From the NCBI GenBank assembly GCA_964036155.1, contig OZ038422.1, positions 86,141,201-86,205,200 of the forward strand: 64,000 bases of DNA, given 5' to 3'. Positions 11,509-23,403 of the stretch are shown here, piece after piece; the stretch's first letter is position 1, and each line of letters starts with the position of its first letter. A program made the position numbers and the translations under genes. Below the pieces are notes generated by a model. It saw only the letters and a program-made list of their open reading frames with translations, did no database searches and had not been told where the DNA came from. The stretch comes from Diploscapter coronatus (taxonomy: Eukaryota > Nematoda > Chromadorea > Rhabditida > Rhabditidae).

Positions 11509-14500
11509 TCAAAGACTTGAAACTTCCATGAATTTGTTGGGATAGAATTCGACTCCTTCAACGGTTTCGTCTCGACAAAGCAGAGCTTTCTCCTCGGCGG
11601 CAAGCAATCTAAAATTGAAAGATTTTATTTCCTTCTTAAATCTAAACATCCTCACTCAAACAATGAAATAAATTTGATTTCGAGCAGGATGAAATTTGAA
11701 ACATGAAAATTTTAAGGGAGAATATTTCTAAGAATCAAATTGATATCTGCCAAAAATCAGACACTCTCGTAAATGCAATAATAAACAATTAGTCTTCCAA
11801 CTCGAGGTAGAACCATAAAACTCATAATATGCCTCAAAAAATCACTTATAGATTTCAAAGTCAACTAGTCAATTTCTTCAAATGTGTTGAACAAACGTTG
11901 GAACGTTTTCTACCGCAAATATCTTCTATGTGGCGAATTATGTCAGTCCGTCTTGCATTACTACCTTTAATAATGGGACGAGAGAGATGATGATCGAATT
12001 TTTGCGGTGGAAAACATTCAACGTCTGGTGTTGAAAGCCAACCTCTCTTTAGCCAAAATCACGGTGAGCCCTTGATCGAGTGCCAAATCGTTTGCAGACA
12101 CCTTTCCCTTCGCTTCCACGAAATCTCTCGTCACATCGACCATATTTTCGACCGATGCCGATTTGAGTTGCACCACGAATACTCCCGAGGGGAAGTGGTG
12201 CAGTCTGGAAAGATGTTGATTTGAAAAAAGACTTCAGAGTTTCAGAAAAGAGCCTGGAAAATTTAGTTCTTCCGACAAAATTTGATAAACAGTCTGATAT
12301 GTATCTAGGAATAAAATCTAAATTTTGTTGGTTGTTATAAATCTAATACTAAAATTTTCTGAGCTAAAACATGAATAAATTTTCGAAACTTATTCAAACA
12401 AAAAGTGCCAAAACTTACTCCAATGGAGAATTGATTCTCGAAAGAGCCTCGCAGGCATGCAGCAAGTCTTCGGGAGAAAGCAACTCCAGTCCGCGAGCTC
12501 GGTTGATTCGGCAATACACTTCGGGCAGAGCCATCATTCCACCACACTCCTGAAGAATGAACATCTTTACTAATTTCCTGTAGAATTTCTATAGAATTTA
12601 CAAGAAAATTACCAATTTTAAGAAAACAATGAAGTTTTATAGATTTTAGCTAGCTTAATATATTTGCGAAGTTGAAAATTTGAATAAAAAATCCAATTCT
12701 TTGTAGGTTTCAAGAATTTCATGAGTTTGACCAGACGTTGAACGTTTTCCACCGCAACAATTCGATCATCATTTCTCTAATTCCATTATTAAGGATAGTT
12801 ATTTCAAACGCTGACTAGAATACATTCATATCACATAAGGGAAGATACTTGCGGTGGAAAACATCCTAACGTCTGTTGCAAAAAGAAATCAAGTCAAAGC
12901 TGTTGTAGACTTTCTTCAAAACTCTTATTTTTTAATAAAATTTTAAAAAATAACTAAAATTTGTAACCTTGAGCGGTTCCGCGAGAACGTTGGTGAGTTC
13001 CTCGGCGAGTTTCATGAAATATTCGCTGTCTGAGCCGACGAACGCTGACTTTGTCACTGGATCCGAAACACCGAGCGACAATAAATACGACTTGAAAGCC
13101 ACCGTCTGAAAATCATCGTAACGGTCAAATGAAGTGACAGTTCGCGTGTTAAAGAGCGCCTTACGAGAAATGCGCGTATGCATTGCACGCCACGACTATG
13201 CGCAGAGAAAGGAGAGTCAGCAGGGGATAATGAAAAGAGTGGGATACGTAATTTCCTCTGCCTTTCTCGCCTTTTCTCACTATGTTTTCAACACACGAGT
13301 TTCACTTCATTTGACCAATATAAGTAGAATATTCAGAAAATTTTAATTCAAAAATATCAACAACGAATCAAGATAAGAATATCACTAAAGGGTTATTGGT
13401 TCATGAAACACATCTTTAAGCTTGATGAGATAATTCTTTCACAAAAACTGGATAAAATAGGTTTCAGAAAAAGTAAAACCATTATTATTATTATTATTAT
13501 TATTTCCAATGCTTCATTGATAGATTGTGTGTTAATTAGTAAAAAAAATCTTATCCAAAAATTAAAGATTTTTTGTCTGAAAATTGCTTACCTCGTCATC
13601 CGTAATTTCTCCTTTCCTGGTCCGAACTTTTTCCGAAATAGTCTTCGAGAGTTTCACCATTTCGCGAGCAGACTCCATTAGGCGGGTCATGTCGTCGAAC
13701 GCCTGCAATTTCAAGTGTATAGACGCAACTACGAAATGACCGGAGATGACGTGAGGGCGTGAGGCTATTTCCCCCATACTATTTCTACCTACGTTCACTT
13801 CCTCGCCTATCCCTTAACTATAGATCACGTCATCCCATCATTCAAACAATTGACCAAGTGTGCACTCTATCATGTTCGCTAACGAAGAAAGGCAGAAGCG
13901 CGATATGATTTAAAATGTAATAGAATCACTCATAATCATGGATAAAGGGAGACGGGACAGGCACGAAATAGTTCAAATCAAACATGAAACCGAAATGGTA
14001 TATAGCGCTTAGCCACACCCACTAACAATTTGCAATCATTATGCAGGAAAACGTTCTTCGTTAATGAATATGAGAGTGGTGTAAAAATCATTAATAGCGT
14101 CCAAGAAATGAAATGTCGAGTGTAGTATGTATTTGTATTTTGAAAGATATCAAGAAAAACTAGAAAATAAATCATAAAAATATAAAACTAAGAAAATACC
14201 TGAGTGATAGTCTCGTGCGTCTTGATATGGTTTTCAGCGAGTCGTTTTTCGATTCCGGAAATTCCGACTGAACGAAGATTTCCACTGGCTCGGGACTGAA
14301 GATTTATAATTTGTGAAAAAAACAAAATTACTGTAGCCTTACTCGATACTTGAGAAAAATAAGTACGGAAATTATACTGTAATTTAAAAATTACCCCGCT
14401 GGAAGACGATCCCGAACTGGAGCGTTGCCACGATTTTCGTTTCATCGCCTCCTCGTACCGCTTGAAGAACTCCTCTTCCCCACCAGACCGAAACACAAAT

Positions 14501-15192
14501 CGAAGTAGATCGTGCGGACTGTTTTTCACCGGACCGTGATTTCCCGAAGGTGGAGAGTCAAGATGAAGCTAGGAAGTAAAAATAAAAGCGGAAAAAATAA
14601 TTTTAGAGAAATTTAAAATAAAACTGATAAGATTGTGAAATAAAATGTCTTTGACAAGTCAAGTTTTTGGTAAAAATAAAATGAAAAATTGGAATTTTTA
14701 AATTATCCAAAAAAAAAAGAAATCCCTACCACGATTTTACCGCCCCTCGAAAACATCGACTTGTTGTGCTTTTCCATCGATCGAATCAGGGAGTGGTGAA
14801 GAACGAGACGACGAGCCTGAAAAAATATTTTTAAAGAATACACAAACAAAATGAATTTAAAGATAAAAAAAATGAAATAATAAATACCGGATCATTCGGA
14901 TCGGCCCAAATAATTCGGCACCAGGTTAGTGAGGCCGTGCCTTGATCGAATTCGGTCTAAAAATAATTTTTCTTCATTCATTTATTTCGGAAATTTATAT
15001 TAAAAGAAATAGATCGCAAACGCGAGTATCGGTGATATTTTCTTGAAAAATTCTACGACTATTTTGAAACCTCGAAAAATAAAAATAAAAACGAACATGT
15101 TTAGAGTCGCCCTCATAAATGCTGACGTGGCCAGACTGGATGAGAATTTCCTCCATGCTCTCGCCAGCCACATACCAACTTAGACGGTCCAT
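11509..15192 (-). CDS. vps-36: ESCRT-II subunit VPS36
   Basis: Ten exons (15097-15192, 14888-14956, 14730-14816, 14395-14568, 14200-14295, 13592-13702, 12968-13105, 12419-12549, 12043-12204, 11509-11608) give 387 residues, close to the 386 of human VPS36. Residues 1 to about 142 are a GLUE domain, which in the family binds phosphoinositide and ubiquitin on endosomes; residues from about 150 are the EAP30/winged-helix part, recognised by GISGIEKRL, the helix with [16 protein letters not shown], and the [14 protein letters not shown] stretch. The product assembles with VPS22 and VPS25 to sort ubiquitylated membrane proteins at endosomes. Most introns are phase 0. The start follows a TTTTCAG acceptor at 15201-15203. 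Introns carry four of the inverted-repeat elements listed separately. Confidence 0.95.
11892..12029. mobile_element. MITE family B, copy 2
   Basis: 138 bp in the last vps-36 intron. Left end AAACGTTGGAACGTTTTCTA and right end TGCGGTGGAAAACATTCAAC, then GTCTGG, are inverted terminal repeats. The inner segment around TTTAATAATGGGACGAGAGA closely matches copy 1. Confidence 0.85.
12731..12876. mobile_element. MITE family B, copy 3
   Basis: About 146 bp in a vps-36 intron, inverted relative to copies 1 and 2. Ends CCAGACGTTGAACGTTTTCC and GCGGTGGAAAACATCCTAAC. The interior is more diverged than in the other two copies. Confidence 0.8.
13123..13316. repeat. Inverted-repeat element in a vps-36 intron
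   Basis: A 194-bp element with arms of about 28 bp: left GGTCAAATGAAGTGACAGTT, right end CACTTCATTTGACC. Two short ORFs cross it but look like chance. Probably a MITE; single copy here. Confidence 0.7.
13481..13504. repeat. ATT microsatellite
   Basis: About seven ATT units within a vps-36 intron. Confidence 0.9.
13863..14078. mobile_element. MITE family A, copy 2
   Basis: A 216-bp element in a vps-36 intron, the reverse complement of the element at 6067-6282 over its whole length with a modest number of mismatches, including the inner segment ATCATGGATAAAGGGAGACG. The ends pair as imperfect terminal inverted repeats. No ORF of note. Confidence 0.85.
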
Positions 15193-15940
15193 TTTAGTTC
15201 CTGAAAATTTTTAGAACACCTTTTAGAAAGCCTGCCTTTGGAAATTTTTCTTAAAAAATTTACCCATTTCTTCAGTCACCCATTAGAAAAGTTCATCCAT
15301 TTCTTTTCTCTATTAATACTATTCGCCTCAAAAGTGGGTAAACTTTCCAAGAACTTGAGAAAAATAATCAAATAACTCGAAAAAAGAAAACCAAAAATAC
15401 AAACTACAATGAAAAAATTTGGGAGGATGATGATAATTTTTAGAGGAATTTTCTAATGGAAATGAGTAAAGATAGAGCTTTAGAAGGATACTGAAAAGGC
15501 GAAAATCATAAAAGTTGGGAAAAAGTTAAGTGAAATTCGATGAAAATGAGAGGAATTGATGGCAGTTATAAAGCAAGCCCCGCCTACTTTTCAATAGAAC
15601 CTAGGGCTGCAAAAGCGACGCACAGAAGCAAACTAAAAAGAAGAGAGAAAGAGAGCAAAAATTAATGAAAAGGAATGAAAGAGGGCCACTTCATCGAAAA
15701 TTCTCCGAATATGTATGTTGCCGAAAAAATTGGAGGATCTCTATGAAAGATTCACATGCTCATATTCATCGAAGAATGTATTTACAAAAACACAACAGAC
15801 TTTTTGCAATTATGTTTCTCGAAAATTTTGGCGAAATTATAAAACTTTTATCTAAATTCACAGTATACTTTTGCACCGAAAAATTTATTTACAAAATTAT
15901 TAAAAATAATAATTTTTGAAAAAATCGGCAACTTGAAAAC

Positions 15941-16029
15941 CGCATGACCTCATGACATGCAAAATAGCGTGGGAAAAGAGAGTCTACCACTTAAAACACA
16001 TCCTATTTCGCATCTCATGAGGTCATGCG
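15941..16029. repeat. 89-bp inverted repeat
   Basis: Arms of about 27 nt: CGCATGACCTCATGACATGC at the left and the inverted form ending TCATGAGGTCATGCG at the right, around a 35-bp loop. A hairpin or very small MITE of unknown role. Confidence 0.7.
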
Positions 16030-17170
16030 CATGTCATGGGGTTTCTGGATAGCGGAAAAAATCGATTATTTTTAGCAGAAGCATTTGCATTTGTTGGTTG
16101 ATGGTGATTTAGCGCAGACTTGAGGTCGACGATAATTATTATAATTATAATTATTCTCAGGTCGACAGTCCACTGATCTAGCCCTACGATGAGCAGGTCT
16201 TGGCGAATCATAGTAAATGTCGTAGTCTCCTAAAGTGGCTTTGGGTTACTTGAACTTTTAGGCTTAAATTGTAAATTAATCAACTCATTGGAATAAATGA
16301 AAAAGTAAATTTTCGAACTTAGAAATATTTTGATATTAATAGTTGGAAGAAGTCTTTTGCAAAAATAAATTTAAAAATTTTCCCATGAGATAATATTGTA
16401 ATAGCAAAGTAAAACTACGATAATTTTAAAAATACGTCATACTTCTCGAATCGCGTCTAGACCGACTGATTTCTCGTCTTCTAATCGGACAATTCATATC
16501 GGTGCAACAAATTGTTCTTTCTTTCTTGTAACATACTTCAGGGGACTTAATTATCGATTTAGGCTCGGGAATAAAGTTGCCTAAAAATTACAATTTTCTG
16601 GATTTTTGTAATATCTAAAAGGCTAAACTTTATGCATTATTGAGTGCTAAAAATTGATTATCTGATTTGGTTAAGAACTGAAATTCCAATTTCTAAGACT
16701 TTTGCTTGTTTTTGTAATTCTTACATTGAGCCCATTCGTATCTAGCGGGTTCATAAAATAGATTTAACCACGATGAAGACCGATTTTTTATCGGACGCAT
16801 TAGCGCATCGTATATCTGAGATTACATTTAAAAAAAAAACATTAAAAATTAAAAATATACCATCTTATCACGTTTCCGGCATTTCTTACGACGTACGCAA
16901 GGAAACATTTAGATTCGAATTTTAGAGAATCGAATTTTTAGCAATTTTAGGTCTTTTATATGGCTTGCATTTCTATGCATATATTGCAAAAAAGTCTGCC
17001 AATATCGTGTCCTATTGTGAGAAAAGCTGACTAATCGCAAATCTATTGAAACTGAATTTGGCATGTTGGCATGAGCGAATAATAATAATACTTAGATAAA
17101 CTATATTTTTATTACATTTTGCATAAAGATATGACGAAATGTTGCATCATCGTAAAAATCTGTAAATTGG

Positions 17171-17261
17171 TACCGTAAAACCTGAAATAGATATATTCAT
17201 GAATTTTCTATCAAGGGGTCCTCGAATTCAAGATGGAACCTCTATTTTCGATTTTACGGTA
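17171..17261. repeat. Short TACCGTAAAA inverted repeat
   Basis: A 91-bp segment with ends TACCGTAAAA and TTTTACGGTA and partly pairing inner arms (GAAATAGA against TCTATTTTC). Too short to code. Confidence 0.55.
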
Positions 17262-17445
17262 AATATATCGAATAATAAAGTACCGGGAATTTACACGTTT
17301 GAAAGGCACTGAGCTTCGTCTTGAGGCGAAAATTCACAAAATCACTTCACTAACCTTTAAAAGTGTCTAGTTTTCAATTTCTAGTGAAACGACCATGTGA
17401 TGAGATACTTTGAAATATAAACTGGAAGAAGGATAAATCAATTAA

Positions 17446-20400
17446 TTAAATAAAAACGAAACATGAAGATATCAAGGCCTCGATTTGCGTACACGATGCT
17501 TGTGGGAAATATCTGAAAATTGAAATATTCTAGTTTTCTAAAAAAATGAGGTAAAACTCACCTCTTTGCGAAATTGCAATTTTTATTGATCCACTCCGAA
17601 GGATCTTCAATGTTGAACAACCGAGTGAATTTATTAATGGCGTTGCACTAAAATTATTCAAATTTATTTGGAAATTTAGAAAGATCAAGTAGTTCATAGC
17701 CACATCAATTTGGAATGTTCACCCGCCTTTCTTCTTGACTAAACTTTTTCACTCAAAAATTGGGTGAACTTTCCAAGAAGTCTTTTATTTGCTTAAAAAT
17801 ATTTTTATTATTGGTTGGAGAGAACGCGTCGATATTCAAAAAATTACACTGTTCATCTCCTGTTTCTCTTCTACACAACTCACTATTTAGCTACAAACTC
17901 GATTTCCAATTGCCGCTGCATGAATATCGACTTTCCCTCCAATTAACGTTATACCTGAGACGGTCTTAATCGATACCGAATCTTCGGCATGCCTTGGCTT
18001 TCGTCTATCAAAGAGGTTTGCGTCGTTAGTGATTCAAGATCGACTTCTTTTTGGCTCTCTTCAGCGATTTTCTTGCGCTCCTGAAATCCTCGATTCTTTC
18101 TTTCAAGAGAATAATTAGAAGAATCCACCGTGAAGTATAGTAGTGTTTAAAAAGTTTGCTCTTTATAGCATATTCTGTCGGCACGTTTCCGCTTAAATTC
18201 GAAATCAACTTTCAAAAATCCAACCTCCTCCTGTTCCCTTTGAATTCTTTCCATTTCCAATTTTTCAGCCTCTCGCAGTTTCTTCAGCATGTCTTCCAAA
18301 GTCTTCTTTCGTTTCTCCAAGCCTTCTCGCAACATTCGCTCTTTCTGGAGCTCACGAGCGATTTCGACCTAAATCTCATTCTCATAAAGTACCTTCTAAA
18401 GAACTTTAGGAGGACGTCATATTATGATCTATCACAAGACGGTCCTTAATTTATTGATAGATTATGAAAACTTACGTCTTCTTCCTCCATCGTCAAAGGC
18501 AGTTTTCCGTTTGGCATAGTCGGAATTGGAGGTTTGGGCTGAGATCTTCGAATTTCGTTAGTAACGAACGGAAGCATGTCCCGGTCCGAACCTCCGCGGC
18601 TTTCGAAGGGCTAAAATATATGTTATCTTAAAATCAAACAAGATTTCTTCGATATCATTCAAGGTTAACTAGAGAAAAGGTGTCTAATCCTTCAGCAAAA
18701 GAAGGTTTTGGTTCCCTTCCTCCAAACACGAGTGTAAATTCCTTGTTAATATTTTCCCTTACCGAATGTCTATGCATCAACACATCAGCGGTACTCAATT
18801 TTCGTTGATTTGTGTCAGAATAAGCGCCATGCCTTAAAGAATCACCTTAATTATCCGCCTAAATTAACCAGTTAACTACCCTGTTTCTGGCCTCTCTCCA
18901 ATAATTCCTTTTCCAGCAGCACTCAGAATGCCCTTCACAAGTTCGGTTATTGGGTCTTTGTTGATCGTGTCCTCGTAGGGTCTTAATCGAATGATAATTG
19001 CTCTAATTAGGCTAAGTAGAAGAGTTAATTACCCCGGAACTCCGCTGTCGGTTTCGAAGCTCTTCAATTCGTTCTTAGCGTTCTCCTTCGCAATTTCGAT
19101 AGCAGGAATATTACTCGTGTTCTTGAAGTAGATCGCTGGAGTTGTGGCTCGAAGAATTTCGCCTAGGATTCAATATGAAACTTGAAATCACGCCTAAGCA
19201 ATTAGGTAGGACGATCGTCAGAGACCCCTTGCGAATCTATCCCAATCACATTTTCCCTCTGACAAAAATACTCCCTGGGTGCTTCTAAAATACCGTTCAT
19301 CATGGATGAATTTGGCTCAGGTGCTGAAGTGAACTCCTCGTACTCTTCAGAGTCTGACCAATGTACGTCGGGCTTGCTCGAACTCGTGCTTGAGCTTGAA
19401 GAAGTACTGCTACTTGGTTCTCCTAAATAGTTTAATTCTGTCAATAAAAGATGATCTGAATCATACCAGAAGTAGACGATTCTTCCTTGACTGATTCAGT
19501 AGCGAATGATTCTGTCGGTTCAGTTGATGTATGATTCAAACTAACAGAAGTTGTGCTAGTTTTTTGACTGATCGTTGTTCCTTTGGTTGTAGTTGAACTT
19601 ATTGAACTTTCATTCGAATTGTTCCTTTCAGGAGCTTCTGTAGACTCGGTGATATTGAGTTCTTTTAATCGCTGAAATTGAAAAGGGATATCCTGATAGA
19701 AAGTAAAAGTAAAGCCTACCTGAATCTTAGCCTTCTCTCGTTCCCTCAACATCTTCTCTTTCTCACGCATCTCCTGGCGAAGTTTATGTTTGTTTTTGAT
19801 GATATCAATCAGCCGAGCACGAAGCTGCTCTATCGCTTCGCGGTATCTGAATTGTTAAATAAGTTTAAGGAGAGTTCGATAAATGTCTTAATCTTTACAT
19901 CATGATACTCGAGAGCGCTTTCAAATCAAACTAACTTTTCCGATCTCGAAACCGTAGTGGTCAAATTAGAGGGTGATGTAGTGGTATTGTGAAGATTCGA
20001 AGTAGTCGTTTCGTCGTCGATTTTACTGCTGATCGTCGTGCGAGCAGGGGGCGTTTCAGTGGCTGCAATAATTTTGAGATTTCAAGGTCTCCATTCACAA
20101 GGTTTACCTAAATCTTTTTGAGTGATGATGGCTGTTTCGTTCTCACGAACTTCATCTGTGGTTGATGCATCTGATTCTGGAAATATAGTTGTTTGTTGAA
20201 AAATTGCCATTGCAACAGACCTTTAGTCGTTTTGTCTTCTAAAGTACTGCTCTTAAGAATTTTTGACGTCGTAGATTGTTCTGAATTTCATAGTTTGATA
20301 GAAAAATAATTAGAACAAACCTGTAGAAGTAGAGCTTTCCGTAGTTTCCTCTTCGCTGATTTTCGATGTGGTGGATGCTTCTGAAATCACCGTGATTAGT

Positions 20401-22673
20401 TTTGAAAAGAAGACAATGAAGTCAACCCTCTGTCGGAGTGCTTTCTGAGGTTTCAATCTCATCAACCTTTGAACTAGTGGTTTGTTTTAAATTTCATAAA
20501 TTGATGAGAAATGCAGATTGAAGCTGACCTGCAGTTGAACTGCTCTTCGGTGCTTCAGTTGAAACATTCACGGCCTCATTCATGTTCATTTCGTCCATGA
20601 TCTTGTCCAGGATATGTTCTTCCTTCTTAGAAATATTCCCCGGCTTTTCGGACTCTTGTACGAAACTGGGTTTTCCAGGGTCTTCAACCTCGTCGCTATC
20701 CTTATGTTCCTTAGGAGGCTCAGTGGATGGCTGCTCAGTCGAGCTTTTTGTGGAGCTGATGACTTCTGAACTGCTCGCTGTCGTTTCTTCGACCTTTTCA
20801 GAAACTGTTGTCGTTTGTTGAACTTCAGTTGGCATCGACGATTCGGCATCTGATTCCTCACTGATTGAAGGGCTCACGACCGTAGCCGGGCTCTCCTCTA
20901 TTGCTTTGGATTCTGGAGTGGTGAGAAGTTCGGTCGTTAAGATGGTTGTTTGTTCAGAGCTTTGAATTTGTTCAGTTGTAGAGCTGGATGGAGTTACAGA
21001 ACTTTGGCTTGAAGTTGGAATAGAACTCGTTGAAGTTTCTGGTTCTACAGTTGTTGTAGTTGAGGGTTTAGGCAATTCGCTTGAGGTTGTCATGGAATTT
21101 GTAGAAGAAGGAAGCTCTTTCGTTATTGTTGTTGTTGTAAGTTTCGAACTTTGAACTTTCGTGCTTGTCGTTTCAGCGCCCGTGGACTCAATCTTTGGAG
21201 TGGTAGAAGGTTCGGATGTTGTTTGACTTGAGGTTTCTTGGCTGGATGTAGATTGAGTTTTCTGTGACGTTGTTGAAGAAGGTGGAGCTTCTGTTGTTGT
21301 TTGAGACTTATGAACATTAGTCGTAGATTCGGAACTTTGAGATGATGTGGCTGTGGTGGAGCTGGACGAAGTTTCAGCGATCTCAGAAGATGTAGCTTGT
21401 TCTGTCGTTGAAGGTGAGGTAGAGCTGAGAGGAGTCGTGGTTCGGGTGGACTCTGTAGTTTCAGGTTTCGAAGTGGTTGGAACGTGTTTCTCGATTGTGG
21501 TGGTCTCCTTCGACTTTTTGGTTGTCGTCACAGGCATTGTTTCTTCCGACATCACCGTCGATTGTTCCTCGTCCATTGATTCATCGAAGTTGATGGATAG
21601 TCCCAATGTAGGATGGTTGAAATTTTCGGTAGTGCTCAAAATGATCTCTTCAGCCTTTGTCGTTTCAGTCGGTTTTGGAGTCGTATGTTTGCTTGTTTCC
21701 TCAGTGGTTGCTGGCAGCGTTGAAGGATCATCAACCTGGGGAGTCGTTAGAATTTCCGGCTGCTCCTCAGACGTACTGATGGACGTTTGCTTCGTTGTTT
21801 CAGAATTGGTGCTGGATTCTTGATTAAGTGTCGAAGCTGGAGAAGAAGAAGAACTAGCCTCTTCCGTCGTCACAGGAACCTTCTTCGTCACTTTCACTGG
21901 GATACTATCTGCGGAAATCTGTATCGTCTCAGATTGACCGTGGTGCTTCCGGGTCTCGGCGATTTTCTTCACCTTCTGCAGAAACTCCAGGTTTTCTTGA
22001 GCGAATTTGGAAATTGGTGATTGGGACTTTGGGTGTTTGTCGTCGATCGCGCGGTACGCAGGTCCGGTGACACGTTCATCATCGATGTCAAATTTCTTGT
22101 GATGATCCTCTGGATCATTTGAGAAAGACTTGTTGTTGACTTCTTTGACGTTCTGCCTTGGTTGTTCAATCTGAAAAAGACGAGTTTTTCAGAAAAAATA
22201 TAGAACAGTTACCTCACTGAGTTCCTCGTTCTTGGTTGTCGTTTTCGGAACCAAGTCTTTGGCGGACGTTGCAGTTTGTTCGAACTGAAGCAGAATGTTT
22301 AAAAAGAAATTACAAAAGATTTACCTCGCTAGAGTCTGGAGATGTCTTCTTCACTGGAGAAAACGGAAGGGATATCTCTGGTTCTAATGTCGTGCTAAGT
22401 ACGCTCTGGAACTTTCCTTCCGGAGGCATACATCGGCACTGACAATCGCATTTGTTGCCTTTGATCATTTTGACGACATGAAAATCTGAAAATAAACTTG
22501 GTTGATTTGTAGGAAGATTTTGAGGGTTCATCTCAAGGTTATCGAAACTCCTCGTGTATTGATCGTAATCGCTCACCCCTTTGTCCATTAGCGTAGATAG
22601 TCTTGCTCAATATGCTACTGCCATCAGATATGTGAAATATTGAGACGATTACAAGTATGAGATGAAAAACCAT
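17446..22673 (-). CDS. Large secreted Ser/Thr-rich protein with two coiled coils
   Basis: Twenty exons give about 1208 residues. I do not recognise the family. Residues 1-18 form a signal peptide (MVFHLILVIVSIFHISDG), and the ATG abuts a TTTCAG acceptor at 22674-22676. A CDCQCRC cluster follows at about 45-51, then a long Ser/Thr/Glu-rich mucin-like stretch (exon 20529-22170 plus small exons to about residue 730) suited to O-glycosylation. A charged helix lies at about 770-811, another Ser/Thr stretch follows, a Lys/Glu-rich coiled coil lies at about 1069-1116, and the C-terminus carries four cysteines (CNAIN, NCNF, SCTQ, SSCF). Small exons 20108-20176, 20221-20280, 20321-20380 and 20427-20444 (18 nt) all start phase 1 and end phase 1. 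The gene may encode an extracellular matrix or gut-lining protein; that is inference. The donor at 19293 and the 18-nt exon are the weakest parts of the model. Confidence 0.8.
17811..17946. mobile_element. MITE family C, copy 1
   Basis: 136 bp in an intron of the Ser/Thr-rich gene. Left end TTGGAGAGAACGCGTCGATA, right end TGAATATCGACTTTCCCTCC then AATTAA; the ends are inverted repeats. It shares ends and interior (CTCTTCTACACAACTCACTA) with 58107-58243. Confidence 0.85.
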
Positions 22674-22881
22674 CTGAAAGGAGAAAAATTGGAAAAAGAA
22701 TAACCAAAAAGACCAAGTTCATTCGTTTATTTATTAAAGCAAAGGCTTTAAATAACGAAGAAAAGTTCTTAAATGAAATTCAGAAATATCTAATGGCCTA
22801 AAATGAGCTATCACTGAACCTCTCAAGGATTCAAAGTAACTCAAAGCATCTTCAGATGAAATCCAGTGAAACGAGAAAAAA

Positions 22882-23232
22882 GTGACAATAACATGTGGGA
22901 AAGTAAGGAAAATGCGAGAAAAAGTGAAGAAAATTGAGGATAACACAGTTATGCAACGACGCAACGAGACAGGAGGAAGGATAGGCGCACAGGACGACCT
23001 CAATTCGACGTGCAGATGCTTTCTCATGCAAGAAGGCGATGCTTCGAAACTCATATCCGAAGTCAAATTAGGCGTTAAATTTGGTATAGTCCATAATCGA
23101 CTGACTTCCATGAATATCTATTTTGGATCGAAGAAAAATGCTATTGAGATCAAATTTATTGATGAAGATCAACATGTAATTCCCTCAAGTATTATGATGA
23201 AAGCTTTCAAAGAGAGCTATATCGATATTTGA
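22882..23232 (+). CDS. Hypothetical single-exon ORF, doubtful
   Basis: A 116-codon ORF beginning with a Lys/Glu-rich helix and ending with mixed beta-like sequence (KLGVKFGIVHNRL, EIKFIDEDQHVIPSS). Its composition is more protein-like than the other intronless ORFs here, but there are no introns, no nearby TTTYAG acceptor clearly setting the start, and no family that I recognise. It could be a real small gene, the remnant of one, or chance. The start could also be the internal ATG at about 22912 or 22951. Confidence 0.3.
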   Translation: MTITCGKVRKMREKVKKIEDNTVMQRRNETGGRIGAQDDLNSTCRCFLMQEGDASKLISEVKLGVKFGIVHNRLTSMNIYFGSKKNAIEIKFIDEDQHVIPSSIMMKAFKESYIDI

Positions 23233-23274
23233 GCCAAAAGGTGCAAATTTGAAGTAAAAATGAAGGCATCTAAA

Positions 23275-23403
23275 GTTCAGTGGCTAAATCTAAGTCGATA
23301 AAACGCGGCAATATCTCCTTTCTGAGAAAGTGACCATGCTGAAATTGGTCGAGTTAAAGGTCGATTGAAAAACGCGACAAAGCGAATTCCGAAGCCACTG
23401 AAC
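23275..23403. repeat. Inverted-repeat element
   Basis: About 129 bp with ends GTTCAGTGGCT and AGCCACTGAAC, and inner CGCG-containing segments that also pair. Non-coding, single copy here. Confidence 0.6.

Larger units (their letters stand above)
15193..17445. other. Spacer between the Ser/Thr-rich gene and vps-36
   Basis: 2.25 kb of AT-rich sequence. It holds the vps-36 leader, two inverted-repeat elements (15941-16029 and 17171-17261), and an AT palindrome near 16127-16155. The ORF at 15665-15919 is Lys/Phe-rich, lacks splice support and resembles chance reading of AT-rich DNA. No gene is supported. Confidence 0.5.

Noticed and set aside
20445..20487. Longer exon starting after CACTAG near 20487 in the Ser/Thr-rich gene
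   Set aside because: Its phase does not fit the upstream exon ending at 20529; the CCTCAG acceptor giving the 18-nt exon fits.
21347..21823. 158-codon plus-strand ORF rich in Val and Ser
   Set aside because: It is the antisense of the Ser/Thr-rich coding exon 20529-22170, whose codon bias opens the other strand.
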